Positions 28,377-37,012 of a stretch of DNA of 64,000 nt are shown one piece after another; within the stretch, counting starts at the first letter, position 1, and the number at the start of each line of letters is the position of its first letter. Below the pieces are notes generated by a model, which ran no database searches, had not been told where the DNA came from, and was given only the letters and a program-made list of their open reading frames with translations. The translations under genes and the position numbers were made by a program. Origin of the DNA: Pseudomonas sp. ICMP22404 (GTDB lineage: Bacteria; Pseudomonadota; Gammaproteobacteria; Pseudomonadales; Pseudomonadaceae); the NCBI RefSeq assembly GCF_006227205.1, contig NZ_VCNG01000009.1, positions 186,001 to 250,000 on the forward strand, read 5' to 3'.

Positions 28377-29506
28377 CAAGCCCTCGGCGCCAGTTCGGTG
28401 ACTTGGGGCAAACGCCAGAATGCCTCGCGCACCGCACGATCGGAGAAGCGTTCACGCAGGCGGTCAAGCATCAGCTCGGCGCATTGACGCCGCTGCAGAT
28501 CATCCATGACCGCCAGGTGCTGCAGCCCCTGAGCCAGGTGCTCGGCGTCGCCCAGCGGAAACAGAATACCCACGCCTTCGACCACTTCCTTCGCCCCGCC
28601 ACAGGCCGTGGCCAGCAACGGCACGCCGGCGGCCATTGCTTCGAGCAACACCATGCCGAACGGTTCGTGATCGGAACTCAGGACGAACACGTCGAAAGCC
28701 CGAAAGTAACGGCGCGCCTCAGGCACCAGGCCGAGAAACAGCACGCGGTCGGCGATCCCCAGTTCCAGCGCCAGCTCCCGCAGGTCCTGCTCCAGACGCC
28801 CCTGGCCGAGAATGGCCAGTTGACTGTGGTCGGGCAAATACGCCAGTGCCGCGGCAAACCCCCGCAACAACGTGGCCTGTCCCTTGTCCGGATGCAGTCG
28901 GCCGACGTTGCCGACGATCCAGGCGTTCGCGTCCAGCCCCAAGGTATGCCGCGCCTCGTCCCGGGACACCAGGCCAGCCTCAGCGGCTTCCAGGTCGATG
29001 CGGTTGTAGAGAGTCTGGATCCGGCCCACCGGCCAATTCGGCAGACAGTGGCGCATGTCGTCGCGCACCGCATCGGAGACCCCGAGCAAGCTCAGGCGCT
29101 TGCGGAAAACATGGGCGAACAGCCGGCGAGTACGCCGTCGGTAATCGCCGAAGGCATGGTGCACGCCAATCACCCGCAGCCCAGTGCCGAGCAGGGCGAT
29201 GTAGATAGGCTTGAAACGGTGGGCAATACAGAAACTGAAATTGCGCGAAGCGGCGATCTTGCGCAGATCGCCAATGGCGCCCAGCTTCAGGCCTCTCACG
29301 GCACTGGAGCTGTACTCCATGAACAGCACCTCGTCCGAGGCGCAACCAGCAGCGACCTCGGCATCGGCGACCCCGGTGAGAAACACCGTGGTCACGCGAT
29401 AGCCGGTACCCGAGAACAGGCTGGCGTATTGACGGGCACAGTCGAGGAACGGCCCGTCATAACCGTGGCAGAACTGCAGCACATGTCGCTCAGCCGAGCG
29501 TGTCAT
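28376..29506 (-). CDS. wapH: LPS core glycosyltransferase, family 4 (WapH-like)
   Basis: A 376-residue GT4 enzyme: G-N-V-G-R-L-H-P-D-K-G opens the C-terminal domain and E-P-F-G-M-V-L-L-E-A-M-A-A-G-V-P is the donor site with the two family glutamates. Family and position match P. aeruginosa WapH (PA5004), which is thought to add a core glucose; the sugar is not proven here. The start ATG lies 17 bp inside the 3' end of the carbamoyltransferase gene, indicating coupled translation. Confidence 0.8.
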   Translation of the reverse strand: MTRSAERHVLQFCHGYDGPFLDCARQYASLFSGTGYRVTTVFLTGVADAEVAAGCASDEVLFMEYSSSAVRGLKLGAIGDLRKIAASRNFSFCIAHRFKPIYIALLGTGLRVIGVHHAFGDYRRRTRRLFAHVFRKRLSLLGVSDAVRDDMRHCLPNWPVGRIQTLYNRIDLEAAEAGLVSRDEARHTLGLDANAWIVGNVGRLHPDKGQATLLRGFAAALAYLPDHSQLAILGQGRLEQDLRELALELGIADRVLFLGLVPEARRYFRAFDVFVLSSDHEPFGMVLLEAMAAGVPLLATACGGAKEVVEGVGILFPLGDAEHLAQGLQHLAVMDDLQRRQCAELMLDRLRERFSDRAVREAFWRLPQVTELAPRA

Positions 29507-31247
29507 AAGCGTCTACGCCGTCTTTGATCACCAGAATGTCTTCCATGATCAGGTACTGCAGATCGGAGCCATAGAACATGTTCAGCGCGTCGGTCGGCGA
29601 ACAGATCATCGGTTCGCCGCGGCGGTTGAGTGAGGTATTCAGGGACACACCATTGCCTGTCAGGACTTCCAAAGCTTTCATCATGTCGTAGTAGCGCGGA
29701 TTGTATTCGCGCTTGAGCACCTGGGCCCGGGAAGTACCGTCTTCGTGGACGACTTCCGGGACACGGGTTTTCCACTCTTCGGCCACTTCGAATGTGAAGG
29801 TCATGAAGGGGGCGGGATGATCGACCTTGATCATCTGGGGCGCCACGGTGTCGAGCATCGACGGGCAGAAAGGCCTCCAGCGCTCGCGGAACTTGATTTG
29901 TTCGTTGATGCGATCCGCAACGCCGCTGGCGCTCGGGCAACCGATGATCGAACGACCACCCAAGGCTCGTGGGCCAAACTCCATGCGCCCCTGGAACCAG
30001 GCCACCGGGTTACCGTCGACCATGATTTTGGCAATGCGCTCAGGGGTGTTGTCGATCTTGCGCCACGCCGGTTTGCTCGGATGACGGGCACAGGCGGCGA
30101 TCACGTCTTCGTTGCTGTAGGCCGGGCCGAGGTAGACGTGTTCCATCTTCTCCACGGGCACGCCACGGGCATGGGACACATAAGCGGCCGCGCCCACGGC
30201 TGTACCGGCGTCGCCGGAAGCCGGTTGCACGAACAGCTCCTTGACGTCGTCACGGGCGATGATCTTCTGGTTCAGCTTGACGTTCAACGCGCAACCGCCA
30301 GCAAAAGCCAGCTTGCCGGTTTCCTTGAGCACGTCGCCCAGGTAGTGGTCGATCATCTGCAGCGCAAGTTTCTCGAACAGCGCCTGCATGCTGGCCGCGT
30401 AATGGATGTACGGCTCGTCGGCGATATCGCCTTCGCGCTTGGGGCCGAGCCATTCGATCAGCTTCGGCGAGAAGTAGAAGCCCTTGCCCTTCTCTTTATA
30501 GCGGCGCAGGCCGATCACGTTGGCGTAGTCGGTGTTGATCACCAACTGGCCGTTCTCGAACGAGGCCAGGCGCGAGAAATCGTACTTGCTGGCATCGCCG
30601 TAGGGCGCCATGCCCATGACCTTGAATTCGCCGTCGAGCATTTCAAAGCCAAGGAATTCAGTGATCGCACCGTACAGGCCGCCCAGTGAGTCCGGGTCGA
30701 AAAATTCCTTGATCTTGTGGATCTTGCCGTTTTCGCCGTAGCCGAAGAAGGTCGTGGCGTACTCGCCCTTGCCGTCGATGCCCAGGATCGCGGTTTTTTC
30801 CTGGAAGCCCGAGCAGTGATAGGCGCTGGAAGCGTGGGCCAGGTGGTGCTCGACCGGCTCGATCTTGATCTTCTTGGGATCGAAGCCCAGTTGCTCCAGG
30901 CACCAGACGATCTTGCGGCGATAGCGCTTGTAGCGACGGTTGCCCATCAGGATCGCGTCGAGAGCACGGTCCGGGGCATACCAGTAGCGCTTGGCGTAGT
31001 GCCAGCGCGCTTCGCCGAACAGGCTGATCGGCGCGAACGGGATCGCTACCACATCGACATCGGATGGCTTGATGCCAGCTTGCTCCAGGCAGAACTTCGC
31101 CGACTCATAGGGCATGCGGTTCTTTGCATGCTTATCGCGTACGAAGCGCTCTTCCTCGGCCGCCGCGATCAGCTTTCCGTCTATGTACAGCGCTGCGGAA
31201 GGATCATGGCTGAGGGCGCCGGACAGGCCAAGAATCGTCAATGCCAC
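29490..31247 (-). CDS. wapO: LPS core carbamoyltransferase WapO
   Basis: A 585-residue NodU/CmcH-type O-carbamoyltransferase, expected to place a carbamoyl group on an inner-core heptose. The N-terminal ASKHA-like domain has L-G-L-S-G-A-L-S-H-D-P-S-A-A-L and H-H-L-A-H-A-S-S-A-Y (metal and catalytic histidines); the C-terminal domain has G-R-M-E-F-G-P-R-A-L-G-G-R-S and F-R-E-R-W-R-P-F. The start is GTG at 31247 with AAGAGGC about 9 nt upstream. It is the first gene of a minus-strand operon running to 23075. Length and family fit P. aeruginosa PA5005. Confidence 0.9.
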   Translation of the reverse strand: MALTILGLSGALSHDPSAALYIDGKLIAAAEEERFVRDKHAKNRMPYESAKFCLEQAGIKPSDVDVVAIPFAPISLFGEARWHYAKRYWYAPDRALDAILMGNRRYKRYRRKIVWCLEQLGFDPKKIKIEPVEHHLAHASSAYHCSGFQEKTAILGIDGKGEYATTFFGYGENGKIHKIKEFFDPDSLGGLYGAITEFLGFEMLDGEFKVMGMAPYGDASKYDFSRLASFENGQLVINTDYANVIGLRRYKEKGKGFYFSPKLIEWLGPKREGDIADEPYIHYAASMQALFEKLALQMIDHYLGDVLKETGKLAFAGGCALNVKLNQKIIARDDVKELFVQPASGDAGTAVGAAAYVSHARGVPVEKMEHVYLGPAYSNEDVIAACARHPSKPAWRKIDNTPERIAKIMVDGNPVAWFQGRMEFGPRALGGRSIIGCPSASGVADRINEQIKFRERWRPFCPSMLDTVAPQMIKVDHPAPFMTFTFEVAEEWKTRVPEVVHEDGTSRAQVLKREYNPRYYDMMKALEVLTGNGVSLNTSLNRRGEPMICSPTDALNMFYGSDLQYLIMEDILVIKDGVDAYDTLG

Positions 31248-31623
31248 AGGGTCTAGCCTCTTATATCTGCATACGGGCGAAAAGCGCCGCGAAAAATTGA
31301 TGTGCCACTCGCCGGGGCGCTAGGCAGCTAAAGGGCGGGATTATAGCGTAAAAGCGTCGGTAAGCCGCTAGCGGCGAAGACAGACCGGTAAGTATTTGAA
31401 TACCACCGGCCGTGTGCCCTGCAACGGGTTGCTGACGATTTTAGGTGCCAGTCCGTTAGCCCGCAAAAACAGGATGTGAGCATGTTCGGCAAGGCCCCGT
31501 CCATCACACTCATTAAAAAATGACCCGACCATTCAGGTTACCTGGATGTACAACAGATAAGATCGCCCACTGATTCATTTCGTTCAAGGCGCCCCCTTCA
31601 TATACCCCAACCAGCGCTCCAAT

Positions 31624-31642
31624 AGTTAAAAATATTTTAACT
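31624..31642. promoter_or_regulatory. Perfect AT-rich palindrome
   Basis: AGTTAAAA, ATA, TTTTAACT: 8-bp perfect arms with a 3-base centre, 9 bp upstream of the ATG at 31652. Could be an operator, part of a promoter, or a target of MvaT-type silencing; nothing decides between these. Confidence 0.4.
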
Positions 31643-31651
31643 CTTATATCC

Positions 31652-31866
31652 ATGTCGAGACTTGAAAAGCCGTCCGTCGCCACTGTCGACATTGACAGTA
31701 GCAAGTTTGAAAACCGGACAAACCCAACACAACAGGACAACCTTACTGATACCAAGCCCCCCAATCATGACCACCGATGCGATCAGTTATTGGCGGGACG
31801 GCTACCGAATCTCATGCCTGTGAGCCTGACCACGGGAGCAGCTATTTAGAGTGGGACCTGAATTGA
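31652..31866 (+). pseudogene. Possible frameshifted small gene remnant
   Basis: The frame opens at ATG 31652 (M-S-R-L-E-K-P-S-V-A-T-V-D). Losing one C from the CCCCCC run near 31757-31762 continues it into M-T-T-D-A-I-S-Y-W-R-D-G-Y-R-I-S, and losing one C from TGCCTG near 31815-31820 continues it into C-E-P-D-H-G-S-S-Y-L-E-W-D-L-N and a TGA at 31864. The composite would be about 70 residues. No family recognised. This is a reconstruction; chance cannot be excluded. Confidence 0.25.
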
Positions 31867-32097
31867 TGGATCAGTTGCTTTACGATAGATCTTTAAGAAG
31901 ACCAGAAGTAGCCCATGTTTTCCAGCCACTCCCTCGTCAATGCGTTCAAAAACGGCATTCGATCAATGCCTGATATCTTTGCCGCCTATTTCATCCTTGG
32001 CTGCTGCGAGCGTTTCGCAGCAACCATTCTTCGATTATGAATCGCACATGCCCCACAGGTAACACTTTGAAGCAAAAAAGCAGCGCCCTGAAAATTC

Positions 32098-32116
32098 AAA
32101 AAACAACTCCAAGTTG
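32098..32116 (-). terminator. Weak terminator-like hairpin after the double-kinase gene
   Basis: On the minus strand CAACT-TGG-AGTTG is followed directly by TTTTTT, 44 bp beyond the end of the gene that stops at 32160. The stem is only 5 bp, so it may be weak, but position and T-run fit the end of the waa operon. Confidence 0.35.
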
Positions 32117-32159
32117 ATGTCAGCCCAGGCAAAGACATATCTTCACAGCCCAACTTCAC

Positions 32160-33602
32160 TCATTCTCGTATCTTTGGTAGTCGACCATTTATCACCCGAT
32201 ACAACGCACTGCCCTCAGGCCAGTTGCGCATGAATCGCGCCCGATCCCGGGCATAGGCAGGGGCGAAGCTCGCGAGGGTGCGGTGCTGGCACATGGAATC
32301 CAGGTCGATCAGTGCCCAGCGATCATGCTGCCAGAACAGGTTGTGTCCCTTGAAGTCGCCATGGCTGATGCGTTCGCGGATCAGGTCGGCGAACAATCGG
32401 TCCAGCGCCAGCAACTCGGATTCCGGTGCATCACCGCTTTCCACGTAAGGAGCAAAACGCTCGATGATGTCCGGCCCCGACAGATGCTCGGTCACCAGGT
32501 AGGCACCACGACGCAGCCACAGGAAACGCTTCTCCAGCAATGCCAGGGGTTTGGGGGTGGCGATGCCGAGAAATGCCAGGCGATGGCCCTCGCGCCAGGA
32601 GTGCCAGGCACGGCTCGGACGCCAGAAGCGCTTGAGCCAATGGGCGAAGTTTTTGATGTTGTAGCGCTTGATGACCAGGGTACGACCGTCGACCTCGACT
32701 TTGCCGACACTCGCCGCCCCCCCGGTCTTGTACAAGTGGCCCTGATCCAGCAAGGCATCCGCCCGCTCCAGCACTGGCACCATGGCCGCCTCTTCGTCGC
32801 GCCGGATCGCTCGCAGACCGAACGCCCCACGCTGCACGTTGAACAGACTGCATTCGCGCCCGACCTTTTCCATGAAGTCGTTCAGTCGCCAGGCCTGCAC
32901 CTTGTCGATCTGCTTTTGCAGCGCTTCCATGGGCAGCGCGTGTTCGGCGTTGCTCAGCAGATAATGCACCAGCAACTCTTCGGTGAACGGCTCGATGGAC
33001 TTGGGTAACTGGGCGAAAAACACCCCAAGATTTTCCAGCACTTTCTGTCGCGACAAGGGTTGCCCCGGCGTCTCGGTACGGATGCCGGCACCGTCGATCA
33101 AATAGAGCTTACCGTCGTGGCGAAGCAGGTTGTCCAAGTGCAGGTCTTCCTGCCACAAGCCTTTGCCATGCAGTTGTGCAATGGCTCCCAAGGCCTCGGC
33201 CAGCACCGCCGTTTGCTCGTCGGCCAGCAGAGGCAGGTGCTCGACCTGTTTCCAGGCATCCCCCAGGCTTTCAGCGCCTTCGAGGAACTCGAACAGCAAC
33301 CAACCGCCCTCGCCGTCCTTCAGGCCGTCGGCCAACAACAACGGCGTCGTCAAGCCCTGTTCGGCCAACAGGCGCACGCCTTGCAGTTCGCGCTGGAAAT
33401 GCCGGGCCGCTTTGCTACCGACCAGCAGTTTGGCCAGCACCGGCCGGCCGCGCCAGACGCCTGCGCCGACATAACGCTGCCCCGGCAACACCCGTAACAG
33501 TGACAGCAGCTGCAATTGAGCCGGACCGGCGGCATCGGCCAGCTCCAGGCTCATGGGCAGGCCGGGACTGCGACCGGCGCTTTTCAATTCGGACAAATGC
33601 AT
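32160..33602 (-). CDS. Tandem double LPS kinase-like protein
   Basis: A 480-residue cytoplasmic protein that appears to contain two kinase-fold domains. Domain 1 (about 30-260) has a K near 58 and Q-E-D-L-H-L-D-N with D153 and N158, then L-I-D-G-A (D170). Domain 2 (about 295-470) has V-I-K-R-Y (K312) and S-H-G-D-F-K-G-H-N with D416 and N421, then L-I-D-L-D (D433). Both keep the key residues, so both may be active, perhaps on LPS core heptose. It equals the P. aeruginosa PA5006 position. ATG at 33602 overlaps the wapQ stop in a TGATG junction. Last gene of the waa operon. Confidence 0.88.
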   Translation of the reverse strand: MHLSELKSAGRSPGLPMSLELADAAGPAQLQLLSLLRVLPGQRYVGAGVWRGRPVLAKLLVGSKAARHFQRELQGVRLLAEQGLTTPLLLADGLKDGEGGWLLFEFLEGAESLGDAWKQVEHLPLLADEQTAVLAEALGAIAQLHGKGLWQEDLHLDNLLRHDGKLYLIDGAGIRTETPGQPLSRQKVLENLGVFFAQLPKSIEPFTEELLVHYLLSNAEHALPMEALQKQIDKVQAWRLNDFMEKVGRECSLFNVQRGAFGLRAIRRDEEAAMVPVLERADALLDQGHLYKTGGAASVGKVEVDGRTLVIKRYNIKNFAHWLKRFWRPSRAWHSWREGHRLAFLGIATPKPLALLEKRFLWLRRGAYLVTEHLSGPDIIERFAPYVESGDAPESELLALDRLFADLIRERISHGDFKGHNLFWQHDRWALIDLDSMCQHRTLASFAPAYARDRARFMRNWPEGSALYRVINGRLPKIRE

Positions 33603-34354
33603 CAACGGGCTTCCTTGTGGCTGCGCCGAGCGGTCAGGCGGTCCAGCCAGCGATCGACCAGGGCGGCGTCCGGCGGCTGGTCCAGGTAGGTAGCCAGTAA
33701 CTGGCGGACTTCGCCTTCATTCCAGACTGAGGCGCGACGCATCAAAGGCTCAAGATCCTTGACCCTGTCGCGCTGACCGAACAGCAGCGGGCGGGTCTTC
33801 TCCAGGTCGATCAACTGCGCCTGATAGCCGTCGGCAGTCGCTTGCAGAAAGATGTGCTTGGGATAAAAGCAACCATGGACCTGATGCATGCCATGCAGCC
33901 GCCGCGCCAACAGACCGCAGGCTTTCAGGATGGTCGAACGTTGCGCCATCGTCAGCGCCGGCCAGTCCTGCAACAGCGAATCCAGGTCATCCCAGCCATC
34001 CAGGGCCCGCGTCAACAGGATCGCCCGCACTTCGCCGTCGATCTTGCGCTGGCCGTAGAACACCGCTTGCAGGGCCGGAATCCCCAACTGGCGATAACGG
34101 CTGATGTTGCGAAACTCCCGGGAAAAACTCGGCTCACCGAAGGGGTGGGACAAGGTCCGCGTCAGGTAATTGCTCTGGCGCTTGAGATAATAGCCCCGCC
34201 CTTCCAACTCTAGCCGGAACACGCTGCTCCAGCCGTCTCCCGACGTGTTGGGTTCGTCCACTGCGTCCAGTTGCCGCGCCCACAGGGCCTCGAAACTGTC
34301 CAGACCGTGACGCTCCAGCAATGGCCGGTCTTCACCGGCCAGGAAATCAGTCAT
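33602..34354 (-). CDS. wapQ: LPS kinase-like protein WapQ
   Basis: A 250-residue InaA/WaaP-type protein. K58 lies in Y-Y-L-K-R-Q and D183 in L-I-D-L-E-K, but the catalytic loop reads V-H-G-C-F-Y-P-K-H, so the usual Asp is Cys162 when aligned with H-R-D-C-Y-I-C-H of WaaP. It may therefore be weakly active or a regulatory partner. Gene order (waaP, wapP, this gene) matches P. aeruginosa wapQ (PA5007). The start ATG at 34354 forms an ATGA overlap with wapP. Confidence 0.82.
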   Translation of the reverse strand: MTDFLAGEDRPLLERHGLDSFEALWARQLDAVDEPNTSGDGWSSVFRLELEGRGYYLKRQSNYLTRTLSHPFGEPSFSREFRNISRYRQLGIPALQAVFYGQRKIDGEVRAILLTRALDGWDDLDSLLQDWPALTMAQRSTILKACGLLARRLHGMHQVHGCFYPKHIFLQATADGYQAQLIDLEKTRPLLFGQRDRVKDLEPLMRRASVWNEGEVRQLLATYLDQPPDAALVDRWLDRLTARRSHKEAR

Positions 34355-35085
34355 TCACGCCCCTCGAAAAATCTCACCACGTGACGGATGCGTTTCTTGT
34401 CGCACGTATCAAGTCGGTCGCGTTGGCGATATTGCAGGTAGAAACGCAGGCGCTGGGTGGCCGACAAGTGATACTTGGCGACTTTGTCCAGGCACGCCAG
34501 GTCCTTGGTGACGCGGTACTTGAGCCAGAAGCCACGCCAGAAATCACCGTTCGGACAGTCGATCAGGAACAGCCGCGACTGGTCGTTGATCAGCAGATTG
34601 CGCCACTTCAGATCGTTATGGGTGAAACGATGCTCGTGCATGGTCCTCGTGTAGCCAGCCAGTTGCCGGCTCACCCCATCGACCCAGGCGCGATCGGCCA
34701 GTCGCGGGTCGTGACGGTCTGCCAGGGCCGAGAGGTCTTCGGTGTGGGGCAGTTCGCGGGTGATCATCGCCCCCCGGGCATAGGCCGCACCGTGACGCTC
34801 CAGACCCCAGGCCACGATCTCGGCCGTGGGGATGCCCCACTTGGCGAAGCGCTTGAGGTTCTGCCACTCGGACTTGACCCGCGGCTTGCCCAAGTAACGG
34901 CGCAGGCCCTTGCCGGCCCCAACGTAGCGCTTGACGTAATAGTTCACGCCATTGCGCTGCACGCGGATCACCTCCGACAGCGGGTCACGGGTCAAGCGCT
35001 CCCCTTGCAGGGCAAACACCGCGTCGAGGCTGCCGAAATCCTCCGCCAGCTCGGCGTAGGCCGGTTCCAGTTTCCAACCCGACAT
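34351..35085 (-). CDS. wapP: LPS core heptose kinase-like protein WapP
   Basis: A 244-residue protein of the LPS kinase family with intact key residues: K52 in Y-Y-V-K-R-Y, T-H-N-D-L-K-W-R-N with D158 and N163, and D176 in L-I-D-C-P-N-G-D. It probably phosphorylates a core heptose in the cytoplasm. ATG at 35085 overlaps the waaP stop (TGATG); the frame is open further upstream inside waaP but that part is not coding. Sits between waaP and wapQ in the conserved order. Confidence 0.88.
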   Translation of the reverse strand: MSGWKLEPAYAELAEDFGSLDAVFALQGERLTRDPLSEVIRVQRNGVNYYVKRYVGAGKGLRRYLGKPRVKSEWQNLKRFAKWGIPTAEIVAWGLERHGAAYARGAMITRELPHTEDLSALADRHDPRLADRAWVDGVSRQLAGYTRTMHEHRFTHNDLKWRNLLINDQSRLFLIDCPNGDFWRGFWLKYRVTKDLACLDKVAKYHLSATQRLRFYLQYRQRDRLDTCDKKRIRHVVRFFEGRE

Positions 35086-35891
35086 CAGAGCGCATCCCCG
35101 TACCGCTGTTTGCGGGCATAGAGCTTGTTGGCCTTGGCGTCGAGCCAGCTCAACAGTGCAGCCTCTTGCGCAAGGATCCGGCGCAGCGGCTGCTGAAAGT
35201 AGCCCTTCAAAAAGCGCAGCTTGTCGCGACGGGTCAGGCCAATGTCCAGCGCCGAGAAATACAGCGCAGCCAGGTCCTTGTTGCGCCAGCGGGTGGTGAT
35301 GGCCGGACGGGTCTGGGCGCGGTGCAGGTCGATCACCGAGAGCTTGAAGTCCTGAGGGGTCACCGGTTTGTCGGTGTGCAGCAGAAAATGGCAGATGTAG
35401 CAGTCGCGATGGTTGACCCCGGCACGGTGCATCATGCCGGTCATGCGCGCCACTTCGGCGATCAGGGCCCGCTTGAGCGCCGGTTGCGGCGGATGCTTGA
35501 CCCAGTCGATGCTGAAGTCTTCGAGACTGATGGTCGGCGCCAGCTCTTCGGTGACGATGAAGGAGTGCTGGTCCGCCGGATTCTGGCCCTTTTCGCCATA
35601 CGCAACGGCAGTCATGGTCGGCACGCCGACTTCCTGCAGGCGCTGGATGGCTTTCCACTCCTGCCCCGCACCGAGGACCGGCAGCTTGGCGGTGACCAGG
35701 TTCTTGACGATCTCGCCCCAACCGATGCCACGGTGGATCTTCACGAAAAAGCCGCGACCGTCCACCTCGGTGCGCAAGGTGCGCCGGGCTTCCAGTTCAC
35801 GATAGACCTCGCCCTTGAGCGCCTCGACTTCGACGAACGCATCGCGCCCGGCCCAAAGGCTCTTGAACGGTTCGGCCAGCATCAATTTCAT
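35085..35891 (-). CDS. waaP: LPS core heptose(I) kinase WaaP
   Basis: A 268-residue kinase that phosphorylates heptose I of the LPS inner core, a step important for outer membrane integrity in Pseudomonas. K51 in F-F-V-K-I-H and the catalytic loop N-H-R-D-C-Y-I-C-H-F-L with D163 are present, followed by V-I-D-L-H-R. WaaP of P. aeruginosa is 268 residues with the same catalytic Asp163 by recollection. The ATG at 35891 overlaps the waaG stop by 1 nt (TAATG). Confidence 0.95.
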   Translation of the reverse strand: MKLMLAEPFKSLWAGRDAFVEVEALKGEVYRELEARRTLRTEVDGRGFFVKIHRGIGWGEIVKNLVTAKLPVLGAGQEWKAIQRLQEVGVPTMTAVAYGEKGQNPADQHSFIVTEELAPTISLEDFSIDWVKHPPQPALKRALIAEVARMTGMMHRAGVNHRDCYICHFLLHTDKPVTPQDFKLSVIDLHRAQTRPAITTRWRNKDLAALYFSALDIGLTRRDKLRFLKGYFQQPLRRILAQEAALLSWLDAKANKLYARKQRYGDAL

Positions 35892-37012
35892 TACGGGTGC
35901 TCCGCCAATATCACATCGGCCGCGTGCTGCGGCATGCTGTAGAGGTCGGCCGTTTCAGCGAACGCCAGACCATTGCGGCTCCAGGCCGCCCGCGCATCGG
36001 CATCACTCAGCATCCGCTCCAGGTATTCGGTGAGCTGCGCCTGTTCGAACGGTTCGTCCAGCACCAGCCCACTGTCGGCCTCGGTGATGTAATGGGCGTA
36101 CCCGCACACCGCGCTGACCAGTACCGGCAACCCGGCCACCAGCGCTTCGAGCAGCACGGTGCCGGTATTCTCGTTGTACGCCGGATGGATCAACAGGTCG
36201 GCCCCCAGGAGGAAACGCGGGATATCGCTGCGCCCCTTGAGGAATCGAACATTGTCACCGAGCCCCAACGCGGCGCTCTGCAATTGGAATACTTTGGGGT
36301 CGTCCTGGCCGATTACAAACAGCCGGGTACGTTTTTTCAGTTCGGCAGGCAGCGCGGCGAGCGCCTTGAGGCTGCGATCCACGCCCTTGGTCTTGAACCC
36401 GGACCCGATCTGCACCAATAGAAGATCGTCATCGGCCAGCTCGAACTCGGCACGGAACTCGGCACGAATCGCGTCGGCATCGGCGGGTCGGCGGCGGTCC
36501 TGGGCAATGCCCGGCGGCAACAGGTGAAAGCGCTCCAGCGGCGTGCCGTAATGCTTGATGAACAGCGGCTGCTGGACTTCGGAAATCATCAGCACGTCTG
36601 TCTTGGCGTCCCTGGCGAACACCGCTCGCTCGTACTCGGCAAAATGCCGGTAGCGCCCCCAGCGTCGATACAAGGAATTGCGCAGGGTCTGCGCCTTGTC
36701 TTCAAAACAGCCGTCGGCGGCGTAATACACGTCCAGGCCGGGCATCTTGTTGAAGCCGATCAAACGGTCTACCGGGCGCTTGGCCAGGTCCGCTTCCATC
36801 CATGCACTGAGTTTCTCGTTGCGACGGTGATTGAACAGCGCCTTGACCGGCGCCACCAGCACTTCAAAACCCGGCGGGACGTCACCTTCCCAAATCAGCG
36901 TGTAGACACGGATCTGATGACCACGCCGCTGGCATTCCAAGGCGATGCGCATGAAGTCACGCTGCAGGCCGCCGAAGGGAAAGTATTTATAAAGGACAAA
37001 AGCCAATTGCAT
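35891..37012 (-). CDS. waaG: LPS core glucosyltransferase WaaG
   Basis: A 373-residue GT4 enzyme that adds the first hexose to heptose II of the LPS core from a UDP-sugar. It starts with L-A-F-V-L-Y-K-Y-F-P-F-G-G-L-Q-R-D, the classic WaaG opening, and has I-G-S-G-F-K-T-K-G-V-D-R-S and the donor site N-E-N-T-G-T-V-L-L-E-A-L-V-A-G. ATG at 37012 overlaps the waaC stop by 1 nt. Peripheral inner membrane protein. Confidence 0.95.
   Translation of the reverse strand: MQLAFVLYKYFPFGGLQRDFMRIALECQRRGHQIRVYTLIWEGDVPPGFEVLVAPVKALFNHRRNEKLSAWMEADLAKRPVDRLIGFNKMPGLDVYYAADGCFEDKAQTLRNSLYRRWGRYRHFAEYERAVFARDAKTDVLMISEVQQPLFIKHYGTPLERFHLLPPGIAQDRRRPADADAIRAEFRAEFELADDDLLLVQIGSGFKTKGVDRSLKALAALPAELKKRTRLFVIGQDDPKVFQLQSAALGLGDNVRFLKGRSDIPRFLLGADLLIHPAYNENTGTVLLEALVAGLPVLVSAVCGYAHYITEADSGLVLDEPFEQAQLTEYLERMLSDADARAAWSRNGLAFAETADLYSMPQHAADVILAEHP

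Larger units (their letters stand above)
31248..32159. other. 912-bp AT-rich gap inside the LPS region
   Basis: No convincing intact gene in 912 bp between the double-kinase gene and wapO. Base composition turns clearly AT-richer from about 31500 to 32150, unlike the LPS genes on both sides. It holds a perfect AT palindrome (31624-31642), a possible broken small gene (31652-31866), a 41-codon open frame at 31915-32040 and a T-run hairpin after the kinase gene. The wapO promoter must also lie here. Confidence 0.6.

Noticed and set aside
31513..31764. 83-codon minus-strand frame in the AT-rich gap
   Set aside because: No ribosome binding site, no family, and it conflicts with the plus-strand reconstruction; equally likely by chance.
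31915..32040. 41-codon plus-strand frame (M-F-S-S-H-S-L-V-N-A)
   Set aside because: Short, without a clear ribosome binding site or known family; kept only as part of the AT-rich gap description.
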